From: Candidatus Intricatilinea gracilis
GTDB lineage: Bacteria > Pseudomonadota > Gammaproteobacteria > Burkholderiales > Burkholderiaceae_C
Assembly: GCA_016702605.1 (NCBI GenBank)
Contig: JADJDQ010000021.1
Span: 868,001-932,000, forward strand
Length of the DNA stretch: 64,000 nt
Direction: 5' to 3'
The translations under genes and the position numbers were made by a program. The notes under the pieces are model-generated. The model was not told where the DNA came from, made no database searches, and saw nothing but the letters and a program-made list of their open reading frames with translations. The stretch's first letter is position 1. Each line of letters opens with the position of its first letter. This document shows positions 10,271 through 19,315 of this stretch, in pieces.

Positions 10271-11418
10271 GCGCACTCGACCTGAGTCTGTCGGTGGGTG
10301 GTCACGGCCTGCCGCTGATGGGCAGCGGCGACTGGAACGACGGCATGAACCGGGTGGGCCACGAAGGCCGCGGTGAGTCGGTCTGGCTGGCGTGGTTTCT
10401 CTGCCGCGTGGTGGCTGACTTCGGCCCCATCGCCCGTGGCCGCGGTGAGGTCGATCGAGCCGAACGCTGGGACGATGCCGCACTGGGCTGGCGCGCTGCT
10501 CTCGACACCTCGGCCTGGGACGGCGCCTGGTACCGGCGGGCCTACTTCGACAACGGTGAACCACTGGGCTCCCACCTCAACAGCGAGGCACGTATCGACC
10601 TGATCGCACAGGCCTGGGCGGTGCTGAGCGGTGCTGCGCCCATGGCGCATCAGACCGAAGCCCTGGCCGCCATGGACGACCAGTTGGTCGACCGGCAAGC
10701 CGGCCTGATCCGACTGCTGACGCCGCCCCTGGCCGATGCCGAGCCCAGTGCCGGCTACATCCAGGCCTACCCGGCAGGTGTGCGCGAGAACGGTGGCCAG
10801 TATTCACACGCGGGGGTGTGGGCGTTGATGGCGCAGGTGGCTCACGCCAGGAGCCAGCCGGATCCAGCACCGGGGCTGGGTCTGGCCTGGCAATACTTCA
10901 AGCATCTGAGCCCGGCTCATCGGGCCGCCAACCCGGACCAGGCCGCGGCTTACGGCGCCGAACCCTATGTGATGGCCGGCGACGTCTACACCGCGCCGCC
11001 CTGGGTCGGACGTGGTGGCTGGAGCTGGTACACCGGTGCTGCGGGCTGGATGCACCGAGCCGCGATCGAGTCGATGTTCGGTCTGGAAACCCAGGCTCAC
11101 GAGCTGAGCCTGTCGCCTGGCCTGCCGCCGCACTGGCCTCGCGCTGAACTCACCTTGCGTCGTGAAGGCCGCACGTTGCACTTCCTGCTGCTGCGTGTCA
11201 CGGCCGATCAGGCGCTGGCCGCTGCCATGCCGTGGCGAGTCGGGCAATCGCCGCGACTGCTGCTGCCGGGGCAACGACTGGCCTGGACCGCCGAACACGG
11301 TACTGCATGTTTTGTCGTGCCCTTGCTGCCGACGCTGGACGGCGGACTACGTGCAACCGCCCCCTCGCCGATGCAGGCAGCAGGGCCGCCCATGCTGCCG
11401 AGCGTGACAGCCGCGTAA
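10271..11418 (+). CDS. Glucan synthase segment 4: GH94 catalytic barrel C-terminal part
   Basis: Contains the GH94 catalytic motif GSGDWNDGMNRVG just inside the segment, YPAGVRENGGQYSHAGVWAL, and the C-terminal WTGAAGWM-like motif here written WYTGAAGWMHRAAIE. All expected GH94 motifs are intact. The open frame starts with a GTG at 10294, only because of the upstream shift. Confidence 0.8.
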
Positions 11419-11447
11419 GCCGGGGGGGGCAGGCAAGCGGACAAGAA

Positions 11448-11480
11448 AAAGCGGCCGGCGCCTGAGCGACCGGCCGCTTT
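11448..11480. terminator. Bidirectional hairpin terminator
   Basis: Perfect 11-bp stem AAAGCGGCCGG / CCGGCCGCTTT with an 11-base loop, flanked by an A-run on the left and T-rich sequence on the right. It lies between the convergent glucan synthase and OmpA-type lipoprotein genes and can serve both strands. Confidence 0.8.
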
Positions 11481-11493
11481 GCTCAGCCTGGGC

Positions 11494-12570
11494 TCAACGT
11501 TGCGAGAGCACGCCGGCCTCGTCCGACAACACGATCTCGACACGTCGGTTCATCTGGCGGCCCCCCGAGCTGTCGTTGCCCGCGACCGGACGTGCTTCGC
11601 CGTAGCCCTGCGACGAGAGCTGGTTGCGTGCCACACCCATGTTGATCAGGGCCGTCATTACCGATGCGGCACGCCGCTCGGACAACACCTGGTTGCTGCT
11701 GTCGCTGCCGATGCTGTCGGTGTATCCCTCGACCATGGCCTTGCGCTGCGGGTACTTCTTGAGGAAGTCACTGAGCCGCTCGATGTTGCGCAGCCCGCCC
11801 GGCTTGAGTTGAGCCGCGCCGGTGTCGAACAACACGTCGCCCATGGTGATGACCATGCCGCGTTCGGTTTTCTTGGCGTTGAGGTCACTCAGCTGCTTCT
11901 CGAGCGCCAGTCGGCGTTGTTCGGCTTCCGTGGCTTGCTGCTGCAGGGCTGCTGTCTGCTGTTGTGATGCCAGTGCGGCTGTTTGTGCCTCAGTGGCCTG
12001 TTGCTTGGCGCTACTGGCTTGCTGCTGGGCGGCGAGAGCCTGCCGGTTGGCATCGGCCGCCTGTTGGCGCGAGGCAGCGGCCTGCTGTTGGGCGTTAGCG
12101 GTCTGACGCATGGCGGCTTCGGACTGTCGCTGCGATTCGGCTGCCGCACTGTTGGCTGCCGTTGCGTCGCGTGTCGCGGCGGCGGCGTTGCGAGCGGAGA
12201 GATCGGCCTCGCGTGTGCGCGCTGCCAGGCGCAGAGCATCACGTTCACTGCTTGCCGCTGCAACTTCAGCCTCGGCAATCTTGCGCCCAGCGGTCTGGTT
12301 GGCCAGCGCCACCCGTTGACGCGCCAGGTAGGCCAGCTGATTCACGGTCGCGGTGCCATCACTGCGCGCTTGTGCTGCCTCGGCTCGTGCCAGTGCGTCT
12401 CCGGCTTGTCGGAGTTCTGCCGGCGCAAGCGACGGGGTCTGGCCGTTGGCCTGTGCCTCACGGTAGTCGGAGCGGGCCTGGTCGAGCATCGAGTTTGCAG
12501 GCATGCCTGCGCAGGCGCCCAATACAGCGGTAGCCAGCACGGTCAGGGTGAGGGTTCGAAATGATTTCAT
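11494..12570 (-). CDS. OmpA-family lipoprotein with DUF4398-like N-terminus and coiled coil
   Basis: A 358-residue protein. The lipoprotein signal ends VLGACAG, so it should be lipidated at Cys20. Residues ~25-95 resemble DUF4398 (LDQARSDYREAQANGQ). Residues ~100-240 are a long Ala/Gln-rich coiled coil. Residues ~250-350 are an OmpA-C domain that binds peptidoglycan (GYTDSIGSDSSNQVLSERRA, NRRVEIVL). It probably links the outer membrane to the wall. It follows the DUF4398 lipoprotein gene by 41 bp on the same strand, forming a likely two-gene operon. The start at 12570 places the signal peptide at the N-terminus, with AGGA upstream. Confidence 0.9.
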   Translation of the reverse strand: MKSFRTLTLTVLATAVLGACAGMPANSMLDQARSDYREAQANGQTPSLAPAELRQAGDALARAEAAQARSDGTATVNQLAYLARQRVALANQTAGRKIAEAEVAAASSERDALRLAARTREADLSARNAAAATRDATAANSAAAESQRQSEAAMRQTANAQQQAAASRQQAADANRQALAAQQQASSAKQQATEAQTAALASQQQTAALQQQATEAEQRRLALEKQLSDLNAKKTERGMVITMGDVLFDTGAAQLKPGGLRNIERLSDFLKKYPQRKAMVEGYTDSIGSDSSNQVLSERRAASVMTALINMGVARNQLSSQGYGEARPVAGNDSSGGRQMNRRVEIVLSDEAGVLSQR

Positions 12571-12611
12571 GGTGTCGGTCCTGTGATGGAGGTTGTGTAG
12601 CTCGCGCTGTG

Positions 12612-13013
12612 TCACTGGGCCTTGCGGGCCATCTCTTCGCGCAGGGCGCGGCTGGCCTCCTGCATGGCCTCGGCCGCCTTCTTCGCCTTGATGGCCTCGG
12701 CCTTGGCTTCGGCGAGTTGTGCGTCGAGCTGGGCCTGTTCGGCCATGGCCAGTGCGGTGTCGTGATCACTGGCCAGCATGGCCTGGTTGGCACGGGCCAT
12801 CTTGTCGCGCGCCATGGCCATCTCGGCGGGCGCCAGTTCGACCGCACCTGCGCCCGCGGCATGGCTCAGGGCGGAGCTGGCAACGGCCATCTGTGCGGTG
12901 GGTGGTGGCGTGCTGGCGCATGCGCTGAGCAAAAGGGCAAGGACGGTGACAGTGATGCCCACTGCGATTTGCGTGCGAGTGCGCTGTCCCGTGGGTTCGA
13001 GGTTCTTGTGCAT
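12612..13013 (-). CDS. DUF4398 lipoprotein
   Basis: A 133-residue protein. The N-terminal membrane signal ends LLLSACAS, a lipobox with Cys at about residue 32. The remaining part is a helical DUF4398-type domain (LAPAEMAMARDKMARANQA) ending in a Lys/Ala-rich coiled coil. It is the first gene of a pair with the OmpA-type lipoprotein, and both share the DUF4398 repeat. Such pairs are common in betaproteobacterial envelope-stress regions; the molecular role is unknown. Confidence 0.85.
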   Translation of the reverse strand: MHKNLEPTGQRTRTQIAVGITVTVLALLLSACASTPPPTAQMAVASSALSHAAGAGAVELAPAEMAMARDKMARANQAMLASDHDTALAMAEQAQLDAQLAEAKAEAIKAKKAAEAMQEASRALREEMARKAQ

Positions 13014-13285
13014 GGTGTGTCCAGTCAGGTTGGCGAGGGCGGGTTCGGCGTGTGTGTGATCACGGCACGACCACCCGTCCAGAGCGCTAGCCTGAACTGC
13101 GCAATGCGTGCCGGTCGGTGCGCTGACGCACGGTAGTTACCAACGGGGCGAGCGCCTACAAGCGGCAGCGGCGCCGGACTATCGGCAGGTGCCCTGGTCC
13201 TGCCTACATTGGTCATCGGGTCGACGCCGCATCCGGCAGCAACGATCGGAAACCACATCACGCCCGTCAACTCTCGGAGCCATAC

Positions 13286-13600
13286 ATGACTACACGCAGA
13301 CTTCTCTCCATCCTGTTCATCAGTTCAACGCTGGCCATTGCCTCGGGTTGTGCTGTCACGCGCGGCCAGGAAACGGCCGGCGCCTATGTCGACGACTCGG
13401 TCATCACCACCGCCGTGAAGGCCCGCTTCGTCAGCGACAAGTCGGTCGATGCGTCGGCGATCAGCGTCGAGACACTCAAGGGCACAGTCATGTTGTCCGG
13501 CTTCGCCAAGAACGGTGCCGAGAAGACCATGGCCGAGAACCTGGCCTGGAAGGTCGAAGGCGTGAAGTCCGTGAAGAACGAGATCGCCGTACGTCCCTGA
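13286..13600 (+). CDS. BON-domain periplasmic lipoprotein
   Basis: 104 residues: signal peptide with a lipobox-like IASGCAV, then a single BON domain (DDSVITTAVKARFVSDKSVD, VEGVKSVKNEIAV). BON domains bind phospholipid surfaces and occur in osmotic-shock proteins such as OsmY. A GGAG lies about 11 bp before the ATG. It is followed by a strong hairpin terminator, so it is probably expressed alone. A role in osmotic or envelope stress is inferred from the family. Confidence 0.9.
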   Translation: MTTRRLLSILFISSTLAIASGCAVTRGQETAGAYVDDSVITTAVKARFVSDKSVDASAISVETLKGTVMLSGFAKNGAEKTMAENLAWKVEGVKSVKNEIAVRP

Positions 13601-13631
13601 TCCGTCCCGGCTTCATGCCAGCTGAGCAGCA

Positions 13632-13659
13632 AGGCCCGCAAGCGCAAGCTTGCGGGCCT
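13632..13659 (+). terminator. Hairpin terminator after the BON gene
   Basis: Perfect 11-bp stem AGGCCCGCAAG / CTTGCGGGCCT with a 6-base loop, starting 32 bp after the BON stop codon and followed by TGTTGCGTGT. It separates the BON gene from the YSC84 gene. Confidence 0.75.
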
Positions 13660-13785
13660 GTTGCGTGTCGGTGTCCGGCAGCCACTCGGTGCGACACCGA
13701 ACAGACCGGCGCCGCAAGGTTGACTACAAGGTCAGGCGACCTCTCTCGATGCGCCGCCGACATCTCCCTCTCTCAGGAACAGTAC

Positions 13786-14349
13786 ATGACCGATACCCGC
13801 AGAACGTTCAACAAGGCCACCTTCCTGGCCGCGACCACGCTGATGTTCAGCATGGCCGGCGCGAGCGCCCTTGCCGCAACCGCCGACGACCTCGGCAAGG
13901 ACGCCGAGCAGGCACTGCAGACCTTGTACAAGACCCGCCCGGTGGCCGAGACGATGTCGAAGAGTGCCAAAGCCATCCTGGTGTTTCCCAAGATCGTCAA
14001 GGCCGGCCTGGTGTTTGGCGGCAGCTACGGCGAAGGTGTATTGCTCAAGGGCAGTCAGGTGGCCGAGTACTACAACTCCGTCTCGGCCTCGTGGGGATGG
14101 CAGGCTGGCGCCGAGTCGTATGCCTATGTGGTGTTCCTGATGAGTGACAAGGCGGTGTCCTACCTGGCCGAATCAAAGGGGTGGGAGTTCGGCGTCGGCC
14201 CGAGCCTGGTGGTGGTGAACGAAGGTGTTGCCAAGAACTTGTCGACCTCGACCCTGAAGGGTGATGCCTATGCCTTCATCTCGGACCAGCAAGGCCTGAT
14301 GGCCAGCCTGAGCGTCGAAGGCACCAAGATCAGCCGCATCAAGCGCTGA
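13786..14349 (+). CDS. YSC84/SYLF-domain secreted protein
   Basis: 187 residues with a signal peptide (FLAATTLMFSMAGASALA) and a YSC84/SYLF lipid-binding domain: KSAKAILVFPKIVKAGLVFG, GSYGEGVL, and the C-terminal GDAYAFISDQQGLMASLSVEG. In bacteria this domain is found in periplasmic proteins of unknown role; in eukaryotes it binds phosphoinositides and actin. An AGGA precedes the ATG. It converges on the Fnr-type regulator with only 3 bp between the stops. Confidence 0.9.
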   Translation: MTDTRRTFNKATFLAATTLMFSMAGASALAATADDLGKDAEQALQTLYKTRPVAETMSKSAKAILVFPKIVKAGLVFGGSYGEGVLLKGSQVAEYYNSVSASWGWQAGAESYAYVVFLMSDKAVSYLAESKGWEFGVGPSLVVVNEGVAKNLSTSTLKGDAYAFISDQQGLMASLSVEGTKISRIKR

Positions 14350-14352
14350 ACG

Positions 14353-15231
14353 TCAGCGCGGCTGCTGCACCTGCCGAATCTGCGACATGACTCGTTCGGC
14401 GCAGGTGCTTGCCTGAGCGGGCTGTTGCAGGGTGGATCGCCTGGCCGCCTCGACCCTGTCGCGCCGTGTGCTGAGTGAGCAGGCCTGCAGGGCGGCCAGA
14501 TCGAGTATCTCGACCTCGCGCCCGTCGACCTTGATGTAGCCGTTGTCGGCCATCTGGCTGAAGCTGCGACTGATGGTTTCATGCGCTACCGCCAGCAGGT
14601 TGGCAATGTCACGTCGGCTCATGCGCAGCACGAAACATCGCGGTGATTCACCGTGTGCAGCCATACGTGCCGACATCCACAGGATGAAGCGGGCCAGCCT
14701 GGCTTCGGCAGCCACAGCCGCCATCAGGCTGGCCGTGTCACCGGCGTGGGTGAGTTGCTCACCCAGGGCACGCGTGATGGCCAGGTCGAAAGGCAGCGAC
14801 TCGTGACGCAAGGTGCGCAGCTCGGACAAGGGCAGGGCGATGACACTGCAGTCGTCCAGCGCGGCTACGTCGAGCGGGTGTCGCCCGAGCGCCGCGCCCT
14901 CGAATCCCAGCACGTCGCCCGGACCGGCCAGGCCTCGCACCTGCGGGTAACCGTCCTGGGCAACCTTGACGATCTTGAAGTAGCCGAAGCGCACCACGTA
15001 GATGGCATCGGCCACGGCGTGTGTATGCAGGAACGTGATACCTGCAGGAATGCGCCACAGCGGCAAGGCGATCGACCTGGCCCAGCTGCGTGAGTCGTTG
15101 TCGACCTCGGCGCCGAGCAGGCGCAACACTTCGCAGACGCTGGTCTGGCGTGACTCGCGATAGACCCCGTCGCCGCGGATGTACCAGGCCTCATCGGCGC
15201 TACGGGCCATTGGGTCTGTGGCAGTGGTCAT
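14353..15231 (-). CDS. Crp/Fnr-family regulator, Fnr-like type
   Basis: 292 residues. The effector domain (residues ~40-165) has TFLHTHAVADAIYVVRFGYF and GDVLGFEGAALGRHPLDVAA. The DNA-binding domain (~175-250) contains MSRRDIANLLAVAHETISRS, the Fnr-type recognition helix with the E..SR pattern that reads TTGAT-type half sites. The N-terminus has a single Cys (SVCEVL) rather than the full Fnr cysteine cluster, so it is probably not a canonical oxygen sensor. It is divergent from the alcohol dehydrogenase and may control it. The start at 15231 is chosen from the MTTATD N-terminus; the frame stays open upstream. Confidence 0.85.
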   Translation of the reverse strand: MTTATDPMARSADEAWYIRGDGVYRESRQTSVCEVLRLLGAEVDNDSRSWARSIALPLWRIPAGITFLHTHAVADAIYVVRFGYFKIVKVAQDGYPQVRGLAGPGDVLGFEGAALGRHPLDVAALDDCSVIALPLSELRTLRHESLPFDLAITRALGEQLTHAGDTASLMAAVAAEARLARFILWMSARMAAHGESPRCFVLRMSRRDIANLLAVAHETISRSFSQMADNGYIKVDGREVEILDLAALQACSLSTRRDRVEAARRSTLQQPAQASTCAERVMSQIRQVQQPR

Positions 15232-15613
15232 GTTGTCGCTGATGGTGCTGTGCCTCGTTGCAAGAACGCATGGCGGCGCAGGCTGCTGAACGGTGGCAGG
15301 TGCCGGCAGGTCACGCCCGGCGCCATGGACGGTCCGGTGGTTCCGGACAGGCATGGTGCGCCGGTTGGCGACGTCTGTCGGTGCGGTGCCGAACGCAGGC
15401 CCGGCACGTGTCCAGGTTGCCAGCCCTCTGCGCCAGGGCTGGGCGGTCCTGGCCCTGTCCGGTGAACGTCGCACGCGGCAAGCCGCCAGGGTGCTGCAGC
15501 GCACAGACCGGGGTGGCGACGGCGCGCATGGTCGATCAACCCCAAGCTGCAGCGGCGGCCAGCCAAGCTGGTGATCGGCGCCTCTGCACCGTTCACTTCA
15601 ACCAGACAACTCC
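15232..15613. promoter_or_regulatory. Divergent promoter region, Fnr-type regulator / alcohol dehydrogenase
   Basis: A 382-bp region between divergent genes with no convincing coding frame. I searched for a full TTGAT-N4-ATCAA site and found only an isolated ATCAA half site near 15534-15540 (GTCGATCAACC). An imperfect hairpin, CAGGGC paired with GCCCTG, lies around 15434-15457. Confidence 0.3.
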
Positions 15614-16648
15614 ATGACACGCAAGATGCAAGCCGCCCAGGTCGAACAGTTCGGCCAGCTCCTGGTACTGCGGGAACTCGACGTGCCCACACCGGGACCC
15701 GGCCAGATTCTGGTCAAGACCGAGGCCTGCGGCGTGTGCCACACCGACCTGCATGCCGCCGGTGGCGACTGGCCCTTGAAACCAGCGTTGCCATTCACCC
15801 CCGGGCATGAGGGCATCGGCATCGTGGCAGCCATCGGCGCCGGTGTGCGTGCGGTGAAGGAGGGTGACCGCGTCGGTGTGCCCTGGCTCTATTCGGCCTG
15901 TGGCCATTGCGAGTTCTGCCTGTCGGCGCGCGAGACTGTCTGCGCCGAAGCCGAGTTCGGCGGCTACACCAAGAACGGCGGCTTTGCCGACTACATCCTG
16001 GCCGACCCGAACTACGTGGCTCACATCCCAGCGCTGCTGGCACCACGCGACGCCGCGCCGCTGATCTGTGCCGGCATCACCTCGTACAAGGGCCTGAAGG
16101 AGACCCAGGCGCGCCCAGGCGAATGGGTCGTCGTCTCGGGTGTGGGCGGCCTGGGCCATCTGGCCGTGCAGTACGCCAAGGCGATGGGACTGCAGGTCTG
16201 CGCCGTGGATGTCGACGACGGCAAGCTCGACCATGCCCGGCGCCTGGGCGCCGACGCGATGGTCAATGCCCGACTCGACGATCCGGTGGCAGCGGTGAAG
16301 AAGGCCACTGGTGGTGGTGCCCACGGCGTGTTGATCACCGCACCCTCGCTCGGCGCCTTCAAGCAGGGTGTGGGCATGACGCGCAAGTTCGGCACCTGCG
16401 TGCTGGTCGGCCTGCCGCCGGGCGAGTTTCCGACACCGCTGTTCGACGTGGTGGCCAACTGCATCACCATCCGCGGTTCGTTCGTCGGCACAAGAGCCGA
16501 CATGGCCGAGGCGCTGGCCTTCGGTGCGGCAGGCAAGGTCAAGGCCGACACCGAACTGCAACCGCTGTCTGCCATCAACGATGTGTTCAAGCGCCTGGCC
16601 AACGGCGAAGTGCCGTCACGCGTGGTGCTCGACTTTTCGCCACGTTGA
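15614..16648 (+). CDS. Zinc-dependent alcohol dehydrogenase (AdhP-like)
   Basis: 344 residues, the usual length for the bacterial zinc ADH of the MDR superfamily, which interconverts primary alcohols and aldehydes with NAD(H). Catalytic zinc ligands are Cys39 in ACGVCHTD, His65 of GHEGIG and a later Cys. The structural zinc site is the CGHCEFC cluster near residue 97 plus a further Cys (ETVCAEA). The Rossmann motif is GVGGLGHLAVQYA, followed by an acidic VDVDDGK stretch that fits NAD rather than NADP. It is divergent from an Fnr-type regulator, suggesting control by oxygen or redox state. Confidence 0.92.
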   Translation: MTRKMQAAQVEQFGQLLVLRELDVPTPGPGQILVKTEACGVCHTDLHAAGGDWPLKPALPFTPGHEGIGIVAAIGAGVRAVKEGDRVGVPWLYSACGHCEFCLSARETVCAEAEFGGYTKNGGFADYILADPNYVAHIPALLAPRDAAPLICAGITSYKGLKETQARPGEWVVVSGVGGLGHLAVQYAKAMGLQVCAVDVDDGKLDHARRLGADAMVNARLDDPVAAVKKATGGGAHGVLITAPSLGAFKQGVGMTRKFGTCVLVGLPPGEFPTPLFDVVANCITIRGSFVGTRADMAEALAFGAAGKVKADTELQPLSAINDVFKRLANGEVPSRVVLDFSPR

Positions 16649-16821
16649 ACGACAACGGGCCCCGCCGGCACTCATTGCCTGTGGCGCCCGTGTCGATCGG
16701 GTCGGCCGATCCCACCGACCGGTCGATGCGATCACGGCCTCGATAGGCCACGCGCATCTTGTCGACCACATTGCGCCCGCCCGCCACCTCGGCACTGGCG
16801 GTGGTGTTGTGCCGCGTCGCT

Positions 16822-17043
16822 TCAATCGACAAGCTGCAGCAGGCCGTCGTCATGCGCCGTCTTGATGACCGTGGCCGGCAGCGCCGCCGAGCTCTGGCCG
16901 TTGACGCCCCAGATCACGTCGATCGAGCCGTCGTCCATGCGTTCGAGCAGACAGGGGCCGACGGGTATGTGTCGCAATTTGCCGCCGGCGGCCAGGTAGG
17001 CCACCGGGCCGGTGATACGTGCGCTGTGTGTGTTGATCTGCAT
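16822..17043 (-). CDS. Small hypothetical protein
   Basis: 73 residues starting MQINTHSARITGPVAYLAAG, with INTHSARITGPVAYLAAGGK and VIWGVNGQSSAALPATVIKT as compact beta-rich segments. No signal peptide, membrane helix or motif is visible. I choose the ATG at 17043 because the upstream codons of the same frame look non-coding. It stands alone between the alcohol dehydrogenase and the lipid-transport operon. No family is recognised. Confidence 0.55.
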   Translation of the reverse strand: MQINTHSARITGPVAYLAAGGKLRHIPVGPCLLERMDDGSIDVIWGVNGQSSAALPATVIKTAHDDGLLQLVD

Positions 17044-17313
17044 GTCCCTGTTCCTGGTTGGCAAGCGGCGGTGCACGCACCAAGCCGCCCGGTCGACTGC
17101 CGCGAATGACCGCATAGGCAGCAGATGCTCGAGCCTGCCTCAGGCCCTGGGGCGTGTCTGTGCGACAGCGAACGGCGGGTGCCGGCCGCCTGCGCAAGCT
17201 GCTGTGTTCGTTGGCGAACAGTCGGGCGCGGTGCATGCGGCTAGCGTGGGGCTGGCGCCTTGCGGCTGCCGCGACAGGTCACGACACGACACGACCAGCA
17301 TCCCACGCCACCC

Positions 17314-18480
17314 ATGCCTTTGCCCCAGCGGCCCGTCGACCCACCGGCCGACCACGAACCCGACGACCAGGCCGCTGACCAGGCCGATGCCAGCATGACC
17401 CCGAGCGCCACCGACCACGGCGTGTGGATGGTCGGCGGCGCCTGGACGGTGCACGGCATGGGCGTGGTGCGGTGTGGCCATGCGGCCTCGGCGAGCGGGG
17501 CACCGCCCAGGGTGCTGGACGGTTCGCGGCTACTTGCGATAGACAGTGCAGGCGCCTGGACCTTGCAGCGCTGGCTCGGATCCGGCTCGGCGCAACCTGA
17601 GCTGCGGGCCTGGCCGGCACGGGCCGAGGCCTTGATGCAGCAGGTGCGGGCCGGTGCGGCCACGCCGCCGCTGTCTTTGCCGCAGCCTGCGATGCTCGAG
17701 CGAGTGGGTCGCCAGGCCGTGGCGGCTGCCTTGCAGGCTCAGGCCTTTGTGGCCTTCATCGGCGAACTGGCCCTGGCGGTGGCCGGTGTGGTGCGCCGGC
17801 CGGGGCGATTGCACCTGCGCACCGTGTTGCGCGAGATCGAGATCGGTGGCTTCGATGCCTTGCCCATCATCGGCCTCACCTCGTTTCTGCTCGGTGTGGT
17901 GGTGGCCTACCAGGGGGCGGATCAACTCGAGCATTACGGTGCCAGCGTGTTTGTGGTCGAGCTGGTGGGTTATGCCATGCTGCGCGAGTTTGCGCCGCTG
18001 ATCGGCGCCATCATCATCGCGGGGCGTTCGGGGTCGGCCTATGCCGCACAACTCGGCACCATGGTCGTCACCGAAGAGATCGATGCCCTGCGCACGCTAG
18101 GTATCGATCCGCTGCAGCGCCTGGTGCTGCCCAAACTCCTTGCGCTGACCATTGCCCTGCCACTGCTTACGGTGTTTGCCGATCTCACCGGTGTGTTCGG
18201 CGGCATGGTGATGGCGCGGTCCCAGCTGGACATCGGCTTTGCAGAGTTTGCTGCGCGCTTCGGCCAGGTGATGCAGGGCTCGGCGCTGCTGATCGGGGTG
18301 GGCAAGGCCGGTGTGTTTGCACTCATCATCGTGACGGTGGGCTGTTTTCAGGGTCTTCGCACCCGGGGCAGTGCCGACAGCGTGGGCCGCCAGACGACCC
18401 AGGCGGTGGTGCAGGCCATCTTTCTGGTCATCGTGGCCGACGCCTTGTTCTCGATCGCCTTCAACATGCTGGGCATCTGA
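17314..18480 (+). CDS. MlaE-family lipid ABC-transporter permease with N-terminal STAS-like domain
   Basis: About 388 residues (an alternative start at 17395 would give 361). Residues ~30-130 look like the STAS-type domain often fused to these permeases (LLAIDSAGAWTLQRW). The C-terminal 250 residues form the MlaE/YrbE permease: IEIGGFDALPIIGLTSFLLG, REFAPLIGAIIIAGRSGSAY, MVVTEEIDALRTLGIDPLQ, PKLLALTIALPLLTVFADL. With the next three genes it makes a phospholipid/lipid transporter linking inner and outer membrane. The ATPase gene begins 1 bp after the stop, so the operon is tight. A separate MlaB gene is unnecessary given the fusion. Confidence 0.88.
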   Translation: MPLPQRPVDPPADHEPDDQAADQADASMTPSATDHGVWMVGGAWTVHGMGVVRCGHAASASGAPPRVLDGSRLLAIDSAGAWTLQRWLGSGSAQPELRAWPARAEALMQQVRAGAATPPLSLPQPAMLERVGRQAVAAALQAQAFVAFIGELALAVAGVVRRPGRLHLRTVLREIEIGGFDALPIIGLTSFLLGVVVAYQGADQLEHYGASVFVVELVGYAMLREFAPLIGAIIIAGRSGSAYAAQLGTMVVTEEIDALRTLGIDPLQRLVLPKLLALTIALPLLTVFADLTGVFGGMVMARSQLDIGFAEFAARFGQVMQGSALLIGVGKAGVFALIIVTVGCFQGLRTRGSADSVGRQTTQAVVQAIFLVIVADALFSIAFNMLGI

Positions 18481-18481
18481 C

Positions 18482-19306
18482 ATGGCCACCAAAGCAGACC
18501 ACACCACCGTCCACTCCGCTGCCCACACTGGCGACCACGTCATCGAGTTGCGCCAGGTCGGCACTCGTTTTGGTGATCACGTCGTGCACGAGGGCTTGGA
18601 CCTGAGTGTGCGGCGCGGCGAGATCCTGGGCCTGGCGGGTGGCAGCGGGGCCGGCAAGTCGGTGCTGCTGCGCGAGATGATCCTGCTGCAACGCCCGAGC
18701 AGCGGCGAGATCGAGCTCTTCGGCAGCAATGTGGCCACCCTCGACGCGGCAGGTGCCACTGCGCTGCGCCAGCGTTGGGGTGTGATGTTCCAGCGCGGTG
18801 GTCTGTTCGGCTCGATCTGCGTGCGTGCCAATGTCGGCTTGCCGCTGCGCGAGGTCACCGGTCTGGACGATGGCCTCATCGACGAGATCGCCGAATGGAA
18901 ACTCGCCCTCACCGGCCTGCCGCCCGACGCCGGCCTCAAGCTACCGGGTGAGCTGAGTGGCGGCATGCTCAAGCGCGCCGCCCTGGCGCGTGCGCTGGCG
19001 CTCGACCCCGAGTTGCTGTTTCTGGACGAACCCACCTCGGGCCTGGATCCGGCCAGTTCGGCCGGTGTCGATGAGCTGATCCTGAGCACCCATGCCTTGT
19101 TCGGTCCGACCATCGTCATCGTGAGCCATGACGTCGAGTTGTTGTGGCGGGTGTGTGACCGGGTGGCCGTTCTGGGTGAGGGCCATGTGCTGGCCATCGG
19201 CCCCATGGCCGACCTGGCCGAGGTCGATCACCCCGTCGTGCAGGCCTATTTCACCGATCGACGTGGTGCGGCCGGGCCCGGCGCCACGCGCCACGAGGCG
19301 AACTAG
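18482..19306 (+). CDS. MlaF-family ABC transporter ATPase
   Basis: 274 residues with all ABC signatures: Walker A GGSGAGKS (near residue 55), Q-loop VMFQRGGLFGS, signature LSGGMLKRAALARA, Walker B ELLFLDEPTSGLDP and H-loop IVSHD. The Q-loop form QRGGLF and the LSGGM signature are typical of MlaF-type importers/exporters of lipids. It ends with TAG, used here as a normal stop. It lies between the permease and MCE-protein genes. Confidence 0.92.
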   Translation: MATKADHTTVHSAAHTGDHVIELRQVGTRFGDHVVHEGLDLSVRRGEILGLAGGSGAGKSVLLREMILLQRPSSGEIELFGSNVATLDAAGATALRQRWGVMFQRGGLFGSICVRANVGLPLREVTGLDDGLIDEIAEWKLALTGLPPDAGLKLPGELSGGMLKRAALARALALDPELLFLDEPTSGLDPASSAGVDELILSTHALFGPTIVIVSHDVELLWRVCDRVAVLGEGHVLAIGPMADLAEVDHPVVQAYFTDRRGAAGPGATRHEAN

Positions 19307-19315
19307 GGCAGGGCC

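Larger units (their letters stand above)
2924..11418 (+). pseudogene. ndvB: Cyclic beta-1,2-glucan synthase (NdvB/Cgs type), three frameshifts
   Basis: About 2,830 codons in total, the usual size of the NdvB/Cgs family, which makes periplasmic cyclic beta-1,2-glucans from UDP-glucose (GT84 polymerase plus GH94-like cyclisation/phosphorolysis module). All modules are present in order, but three single-base events break the frame. A C is missing at about 5080-5083 (restores DPYSAASSEVYQDLFDEG). An extra T lies at about 7576 (removal gives DYFEVFHADRV). A base is missing at about 10268-10272 (restores YEHARRALDLSLSVGGHG). Apart from these there is no stop in 8.5 kb, so the breaks are very recent or are sequencing errors. 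If real, the enzyme is dead. It is separated from the convergent ompA-type gene by a bidirectional terminator. Confidence 0.85.

Noticed and set aside
15232..15613. Canonical Fnr box
   Set aside because: Only an isolated ATCAA half site is present; no TTGAT partner at the right spacing.
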